From Deltaproteobacteria bacterium (GTDB lineage Bacteria > Desulfobacterota > Binatia > UBA9968), in the NCBI GenBank assembly GCA_016180805.1, contig JACPAM010000027.1, forward strand, positions 1 through 44,168: a stretch of DNA of 44,168 bases, in the 5' to 3' direction. Below are positions 38,299-44,168 of this stretch, piece by piece. How positions within the stretch are numbered: the stretch's first letter is position 1; every line of letters starts with the position of its first letter. Under the pieces are notes generated by a model that was given only the letters and a program-made list of their open reading frames with translations, ran no database searches and had not been told where the DNA came from. Made by a program: the position numbers and the translations under genes.

Positions 38299-41205
38299 AT
38301 GTTAGCTGATCGTTTCAAACTGACGGGAACGATTCGGGCGCGTTTTTTGCTTGCGCTCGGCCTCATCGGCATTGTGCCGCTTGGGGTGGTAGGACTAGGC
38401 ATCGCCCTCTTGGACAGTCGCGCGATCACGGAACAATCGGCGCGGGAGCTCACAGGGCTCGCGCGCGGTTTGGCTGGCCAGCTTGATGTCTATATGTCGG
38501 AGGTCTTTAGCGATACTCGGGCTATGGCCGCTCTGCCGGAAATCGTGAGCATGGATCGCGCTCGGCAAGGCGCCCTTCTCAGGGAACTCTTCCACCATTA
38601 TTCAAAGTACTGGCGCCTTTCGACGTTTGACCGGAGCGGCAGGCTCCTTGCTTCATCGCACCCCGGCGCCCTTCCGTCGATGACGATCCGAGAATCGTTT
38701 CGAACTGCCGCCGAAAGAGGCTATCAGGACTGGATGGTGGCGCCTGCGCTTAGTACCGGACGCTCAGCGTTGTTTGTCCATACGCCGATCCGTAACGCGG
38801 AGCGACGGGTCGTAGGGGTACTTGGTGCAGTCATAGACCTTGAGAATCTCTCCGCAGTGGTCGGGAGGGTTCCGGTCGGTGGAAAGGGCTTCGCGTTTGT
38901 CTTGGACACTAATGGGCGCGTCCTGCTCCATCCCGATCAGGTAGCGGTGCAGGAGCGCCGAGACTACTCCTGGATCGGTGTGCCGTCGGGAGGTCAGGTG
39001 CCGGGACCGGGCACGGTCCGATATGAGTTAGTGAATGAGGCACGCATTGCGGGCTACGCTCCGTTGCGGAAAGTAGGCTGGAGCGTAGTTGTTGAGCGAC
39101 CCGAGGATGAGCTACTGGTCGCCGCGAATCGGTCCTGGCGCCTCGCTCTCGCCGGCTTGATCATGAGCGCGTGTCTTGCTCTTCTGACGGCCGTTTTACT
39201 TGCTCGCAAGCTCACACGACCGCTGGTAGCGCTGGCCGAGGCTGCGCAGGCACTAGGCTCTGGCAGCCCATCCACACCGCTCCCCCCCATGGCGCCAAAC
39301 AGTGGCGAGCTTGGAACGCTTGTCGCGGCTTTCGAAGCAATGCGTAGAGCCGTGGAGGTGCGTGAGGGGGCGTTGGAAAGACAGGCAGAGATCCAAAAGC
39401 TCCTCTTCGATGAGACCAAGGAGAAAGCCAAGGAGTTGGCCGTCGCCTATAAAGCCGCCTTTACTTTCAATCAATCTTTAAACCTTGAGACGACTCTCAG
39501 TGTAGTCCTAGATGAAGTGCTCAGAGTCATCAGCGCGGACAGCGCGTCGCTCCGCGTTCTCACTGAGCGGGAAGGCCTTATGGATTTCGCCGTTAACAAA
39601 GGCTTTCCAGAAGAGTACCTTGCTGCGCGGGCCAGAGCGCAGGATATCGGCAAAGCTGCCCGACATGTGCTCGCCACCGGAGAGGTAGTTATTTCAGATG
39701 ATCTTACAGAACATCCCTTTTTTAAGGGAGGAATACTGGAGAGTTTAGGGTATAGATCGGCAATTTACCTCCCCATTAATGTGCGGGGGACAACCCTTGG
39801 AATCCTTAACCTGGCCAGCCGAGAAAAAGGTCGATTCAGTGAGAGGGAAAAGGTCATACTTTCATCCGTTAGCCATCAGCTTGGTTTGGCGCTGGATAAT
39901 GCTCGTCTCTTTAAAGAGACCCAGCGCAATCTGGAGCGCATACAGGCGCTGCAGGAGATTGATAGGGCCGTAACCTCGACCTTGGATCTCCGTACCGTCT
40001 TGGATCTGCTGTTGGAAAAAATTGATCTTTTCTTTCCCTACCCGTCTGCAACGACTGTCAGATTACTAAATCGAGAAACGGGAGTCTTAGAGGCTCTGGC
40101 CTGTAGGGGCCTGAACGAAAAAGAATGGAGGACACAGGACAGCAGAACCGTCGGCGGGCGTGCCAAAAAGATATTCGAAACCAAGGCACCATTGACGGTA
40201 CGCAACATCCAAACGGACCCGCAAACCTCGAAGCCGGCGATATTTCGCAAGTATGGGCTGGTCTCTCACTTAGGCGTCCCTTTGATTGCCAAGAACGAAA
40301 CCATAGGGGTCCTCGCCCTCTATACAAAAGAAGAGCACGATTTTACCAGCGAAGAGATCGAGTCTCTCTCTAACCTGGCAAGTCAAGCGGCCATCGCAAT
40401 CCACAATTCCGAGCTCTATCAAGAGATGGCAAAGTTAGCGGGCGATCTGGCGAGATCGAATAGGGTCAAAGATGAATTTCTGAGTGTCATGTCCCATGAG
40501 CTTAGAACGCCGCTGAATGTGATCATGGGTTATACCGCGATGCTCAAAGACAGTATGCTAGGGGAGATTAACCAGGAGCAAGAAAAGGCCTTAGAGAAGA
40601 TTTTAGCGCGATCCCAAGAGCAACTGGGAATGATCGGCGGCATACTCGACGCGACCCAGTTGGAGGCTAACAGAGTAAAGGTCGAGCATGAGGAGTTTGG
40701 CCTAAAAGAATTTCTTGAGGAGCTAAGGTCGGACTACCGTTTTCGTCCCCCGCAAGAACTTACGATTGAGTGGGAATATCCCCCGCATCTGCCCGTTGTG
40801 AAAACCGATCGGGAAAAGCTCAAGCAGATCCTGCGGAATCTCATCAACAATGCTATTAAATTCACCCCGAAAGGATCGATAACCATATCAGCGAGGATAA
40901 CCGAGCCTCATGCCCTTATCGAGTTCAAGGTGGCTGATACAGGGATAGGGGTTGCGGAGGAAGACCTTCCCGTTATCTTTGAGAAGTTCCGTCAGCTCGA
41001 CAGCTCAGAGACGAGACTCTATGGGGGTGTGGGAATAGGATTGCATCTTGTGAAGAAATTTACCGAACTCTTGGGCGGAAAGGTTGAGGTTGAGAGCATG
41101 CCTGGCAAAGGCTCAATCTTTACGGTTACGATACCCTGTGAAGTTTATCCGCCAGCAGTGCGCCTACAAGAGCTTGGCATGGAAAGCAAAGACCTGAATG
41201 TTTAG
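38299..41205 (+). CDS. Cache/HAMP/GAF-GAF sensor histidine kinase
   Basis: 968 residues. Transmembrane helix about 11-35, periplasmic double-Cache domain about 36-275, second helix 282-305, HAMP about 306-360, two GAF domains (about 390-545 and 551-710), HisKA with the phosphorylated His733 in VMSHELRTPLN, and an HATPase domain about 835-945 with NAIKFTPKG, DTGIGV and GVGIGLHLVKK. No receiver domain is attached. The gene starts 5 bp after the binding-protein gene, in the same operon. The Cache domain could bind ligand directly or contact the binding protein; the partner response regulator is not in the window. Confidence 0.92.
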   Translation: MLADRFKLTGTIRARFLLALGLIGIVPLGVVGLGIALLDSRAITEQSARELTGLARGLAGQLDVYMSEVFSDTRAMAALPEIVSMDRARQGALLRELFHHYSKYWRLSTFDRSGRLLASSHPGALPSMTIRESFRTAAERGYQDWMVAPALSTGRSALFVHTPIRNAERRVVGVLGAVIDLENLSAVVGRVPVGGKGFAFVLDTNGRVLLHPDQVAVQERRDYSWIGVPSGGQVPGPGTVRYELVNEARIAGYAPLRKVGWSVVVERPEDELLVAANRSWRLALAGLIMSACLALLTAVLLARKLTRPLVALAEAAQALGSGSPSTPLPPMAPNSGELGTLVAAFEAMRRAVEVREGALERQAEIQKLLFDETKEKAKELAVAYKAAFTFNQSLNLETTLSVVLDEVLRVISADSASLRVLTEREGLMDFAVNKGFPEEYLAARARAQDIGKAARHVLATGEVVISDDLTEHPFFKGGILESLGYRSAIYLPINVRGTTLGILNLASREKGRFSEREKVILSSVSHQLGLALDNARLFKETQRNLERIQALQEIDRAVTSTLDLRTVLDLLLEKIDLFFPYPSATTVRLLNRETGVLEALACRGLNEKEWRTQDSRTVGGRAKKIFETKAPLTVRNIQTDPQTSKPAIFRKYGLVSHLGVPLIAKNETIGVLALYTKEEHDFTSEEIESLSNLASQAAIAIHNSELYQEMAKLAGDLARSNRVKDEFLSVMSHELRTPLNVIMGYTAMLKDSMLGEINQEQEKALEKILARSQEQLGMIGGILDATQLEANRVKVEHEEFGLKEFLEELRSDYRFRPPQELTIEWEYPPHLPVVKTDREKLKQILRNLINNAIKFTPKGSITISARITEPHALIEFKVADTGIGVAEEDLPVIFEKFRQLDSSETRLYGGVGIGLHLVKKFTELLGGKVEVESMPGKGSIFTVTIPCEVYPPAVRLQELGMESKDLNV

Positions 41206-41232
41206 CGGATTTCAAGAGCTGATTGTGAACGT

Positions 41233-43427
41233 GTGAGACAATTTTCTTTTTCAAGTCTGCGCGCCCGGTTAATGCTTCTCGTTCTCCTTGCCGTCATCCC
41301 CTCTTTCGGCTTAATCCTTTACGCGGCTTGGGAGCAGCGGCGATTAGCCGCTGTGGAAGTGCAGGAAAACGCGCTGAGGTTGGTGCGGCTTACGTCCAGC
41401 GATCAGGAACAACAAAGGGAGATCCATTCTGCAGCGCTATCCCGATCAAGAAACCGTTCAGCGTGGCCGACCGTGCCTGGTTTCAGCGTGCCGTTCAAAC
41501 CCGTCGCTTTGCCATCGGGGATTACCAGATAGGGCGCGCTAGCGGTAAGGCCTCGCTTAATTTTGGCTATCCTGTCATTAACGAGCGGGGCGATGTCGAG
41601 GCCGTGGTCCTTGCCGGGCTGGATCTTGCGTGGCTCAACCGTCTTGCCGCCAAGGCGCAGTTGCCCGAGGGTTCCGCGCTCACTATGACCGACCAAAACG
41701 GTACCATCCTAGCCCGCCACCCAAACCCAGGGCAGTGGATCGGGAAGTCCGTGCCGGAGGCCTCCATCGTTAAAGCCATTCTGAATCGGGGAGGCGAGGG
41801 AACCGCAAGGGCTTCAGGCATGGACGGCGTCCGGCGGCTATATGCCTTTACCCCGCTGGATAGCACCGCGGAGGCCGGGAAAGTATACCTGAGTGTCGGT
41901 GTTCCCGAGCAAGTTGCCTTTGCGGATGCGGACCGGACTTTCAAACGCAACCTGTTAGGACTCGGGATGGTCGCCGCGCTGGCGCTCACCGCGGCTTGGA
42001 TAGGCGGTGATGTGTTCATCTTACGCCGGGTGAAGGCTTTGATGAAAATAACGAAACGGCTGAGCGAGGGCGACCTGAGCGCGCGGACGGGGTCGTCCGA
42101 TGGACAAGGGGAGCTGGAGCAACTGGCACGAGCTTTTGACCGGATGGCTGATGCTCTTCAAATACGGGAGACTGAATCCCGACGGGCGGAAGAGGCTCTG
42201 CGAAGCCGCTATCAAGAACTGCAAGCTCTCCATGAGATCAGTCATGCAGTCAGCTCGACTTTGGATGTCCATGCGGTACTGGACATCCTCACAAAAAAAA
42301 TCGACATCCTTCTGCCCTACACTGCTGTCCTGGTATGGTTACGGAACGAAGAGAGTGGACAGTTAGAACGTGCGGTCTGCAGGAACCTCGATGAAGAGCT
42401 TTGGAAGGGACGAAAGTCAGCAGGTATCCCCGCTCTCGTGAAAGAAGCAGTTAACGGTAGGGTCCCTGTTGTCGCTAGCGACGTTCAGACAGACTCCCGG
42501 ACACTGGACCCGGAATTTTACCGCAGACATGGGCTGCTTTCCCACCTCTCAGTCCCGTTGCTTGCTAAAGGAGAAGCTCTCGGAGTGGTGGTTTTTCTCA
42601 CCAGAGAGAGACATGACTTCACCAATGAAGAGATCCAGTTTCTCGCTACGCTGACGGGGCAGGCAGCTATTGCAATCCACAATTCTCGACTTTACGAGCA
42701 AACCAGGAAGCAGGCAGTTCAGTTGGAGCAGGCGAACAGAGCCCTGGCGGACTTCACGGCTATGATCGCCCATGATCTACGGTCTCCCCTTACGGCCGTG
42801 GTGTCGGAAGCGGCAATGCTAGAGGACGGTCTATACGGACCGGTCAGCGAGGAGCAGAAGAGGCGGCTGGCCAAGATACAGGCTCACAGCCGGAACCTGG
42901 TGGATTTAGTCAACGATTTTCTCGATCTCTCTAAGCTGGAAGCGGGACGCGTTGACTTAGTTAAACAGGAAGTGAATCTGGGAGATCTGATCCAAGACAG
43001 CTTGGACAATCATCTGCTCCTTGCCCAAAGTAAGAAAATCGCGCTGCGGACCTGCGTTGATCCCGGGCTACCTCGGGTAATAGCCGATCCACGCCGGCTC
43101 GGTCAGGTCCTTAGCAACCTTCTGAGCAACGCTATCAAGTTCACCCCCGAAGGCGGACAGATCGACGTGAGCGCCGGTAAAAACGACGCTACAGGGGTCG
43201 AAGTCTGGGTCAAGGACACGGGATTAGGGATCTCGCCGGAGGAGATCCGCAGTCTGTTCGAAAAGTACGCTCAGACCCGAAGTGGCCAGACTACGAAATC
43301 TAAGGGAACGGGACTGGGACTTGCGATTTGTAAGATGATCGTCGATGCCCACGGCGGCAGGATCTGGGCCGAAAGCGAGGAGGGCAAGGGGACGACCGTT
43401 CGGTTCACGATCCCCTACGCAACCTAA
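41233..43427 (+). pseudogene. Second Cache/HAMP/GAF histidine kinase, disrupted in its Cache domain
   Basis: The first frame gives the N-terminus from a GTG at 41233: FSSLRARLMLLVLLAVIPSF, then QRRLAAVEVQENALRLVRLTSSDQE, up to about 41411. The match then continues in the next frame, from GDPFCSAIPIKKP through the rest of the Cache domain, a transmembrane helix, HAMP, one GAF domain, HisKA (MIAHDLRSPLT, His at 42771-42773) and HATPase to 43427. Compared with similar kinases about 40-60 residues of the Cache domain are missing at the frame change. The downstream frame alone could start at 41328 but would lack the first membrane helix. Either a recent mutation or a sequence error. Confidence 0.8.
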
Positions 43428-43454
43428 AGGCATGACCCATGGGCAACAGGCTCC

Positions 43455-44168
43455 TTATTTCTCGGGGAGCTGTCCGCCCCAGATCTCTTTCAGAAAGCCA
43501 CTTTTGTCCAGGTTTTCGGCAAAGGTGTTGTCAAAGAGGTCTGCCGGTTTTCTCTTGATGTTCGTGCCTGCCTGGCGAGCAACCTCCACCGCCTCGGCAA
43601 CTGCGCTTGCCGGCACGGTTAACCGCCGATTGACGAGCGACTTGGCGTAGGCGTTATAAGCGGATTGTAGAGCCTCTGGGTCATTGAGCCGGAGAACTTT
43701 TGCCACAGAGGCCATGGCCTTGTCCGGATTCTTCTCCACGAAGTGGACGGCTTCAGCTATGGCCGCCACAGATCTTTGAACGAGGGTTGGCCGTTCCTTC
43801 AAGGTCTTCAGGTTTGTGTGCAAGGAGCTGTAAATAAACGCCAGACCCAATTCGTTCAGGTTGTAAATCACGTTGAAGCCGTCCTTCTTGCCGCGAACAT
43901 CTAGCGGAGGCGTCACGAGCAGAGCCTGGATGATGTCCTGCCTCATTGCGTTATAGCGCTCCGGTTGGCTGCCGCCGATGGGCCGCAGCTTTACCTCTTC
44001 TTCCGTCAAGTTGAAATTTTTGAGAAGCACCTTCGACAACCGGTGGGTCAAGTCCCCGGGCCGGGTCACCCCAATGCTCTTACCCCTCAGGTCCTCCATC
44101 TTCCTGATGTCTTTACGGACCAAAAGTACCCAGGGCAAACCTACGAGCGGCGACGCCACCATTTTGGC
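43455..44168 (-). CDS. NMT1/THI5-type substrate-binding protein, 5' end outside the window
   Basis: 237 residues visible. The pattern WVLLVRKDIRKMEDLRGKSIGVTRPGDLTHR and the later domain up to the stop belong to the NitT/TauT/SsuA-like (NMT1/THI5) periplasmic binding proteins. An ATG at 44162 begins an internal match (VASPLVGLPWVLLV), and the frame is open to the edge, so the true start is upstream. Convergent with the disrupted kinase, 27 bp apart, with no clear terminator. The ligand is unknown. Confidence 0.85.
   Translation of the reverse strand, partial: AKMVASPLVGLPWVLLVRKDIRKMEDLRGKSIGVTRPGDLTHRLSKVLLKNFNLTEEEVKLRPIGGSQPERYNAMRQDIIQALLVTPPLDVRGKKDGFNVIYNLNELGLAFIYSSLHTNLKTLKERPTLVQRSVAAIAEAVHFVEKNPDKAMASVAKVLRLNDPEALQSAYNAYAKSLVNRRLTVPASAVAEAVEVARQAGTNIKRKPADLFDNTFAENLDKSGFLKEIWGGQLPEK

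Noticed and set aside
43428-43454. A terminator between the two convergent genes near the right edge
   Set aside because: The 27-bp gap contains no stem followed by a T run on either strand.

Overview
The window is a chromosomal segment of roughly 60% GC from a Gram-negative bacterium. The gene order thrS-infC-rpmI-rplT-pheS-pheT-ihfA-merR, a CarD regulator, a DUF1844 protein beside an HtrA protease, a secretin and several sigma-54 elements suggest a deltaproteobacterial-type lineage (Desulfobacterota/Binatota- or Methylomirabilota-like). This placement is inferred from gene content only; no rRNA or taxon marker was compared.

Layout. 1-2449 (minus strand): the N-terminal part of an HtrA/DegP protease, DUF1844, and a family 9 glycosyltransferase. 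2527-4268 (plus): cysK overlapping larE. 4490-8028 (minus): ispD, carD, rimI and an unusual ferredoxin-membrane fusion protein. 8144-8219 is tRNA-Cys. 8220-10355 is a decayed accessory stretch with a small inverted-repeat-bounded element, a 39-bp tandem duplication, an orphan terminator-like hairpin, an IS91-type transposase remnant, a broken PIN-domain gene and two small hypothetical genes. 10358-20345 (minus): a compact operon for an MSHA-type pilus / type II secretion-like machine in the order E-G-I-J-K-L-M-N, ending in a glutaredoxin and lacking any pilin. 20483-22234 (plus): a membrane-anchored sigma-54 activator transcribed divergently from an overlapping promoter. 22389-29789 (minus): the translation operon thrS to merR. 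29928-36532 (minus): tRNA-Val, pgsA, hflX, dnaE and two cupins. 36774-43427 (plus): a sigma-54 promoter followed by a small HTH protein, a lipoprotein-type amino-acid/urea-family binding protein, a large GAF/Cache histidine kinase and a second, frame-disrupted histidine kinase. 43455-44168 (minus): a partial NMT1/THI5-type substrate-binding protein.

The segment also carries several repeat systems that the genes do not explain: a modular GC-rich palindromic repeat in three copies (one with its core inverted relative to its left module), a multi-hairpin palindromic element inserted in frame in dnaE, and intergenic imperfect palindromes built from 7-bp or 9-bp iterated units.

The strongest candidates for something new are the sigma-54-driven sensor cluster at 36774-43427, the in-frame element in dnaE, the modular repeat family and the ferredoxin-membrane fusion. 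Other notable points are the probable non-AUG start of infC and a PheT that lacks its tRNA-binding domain.
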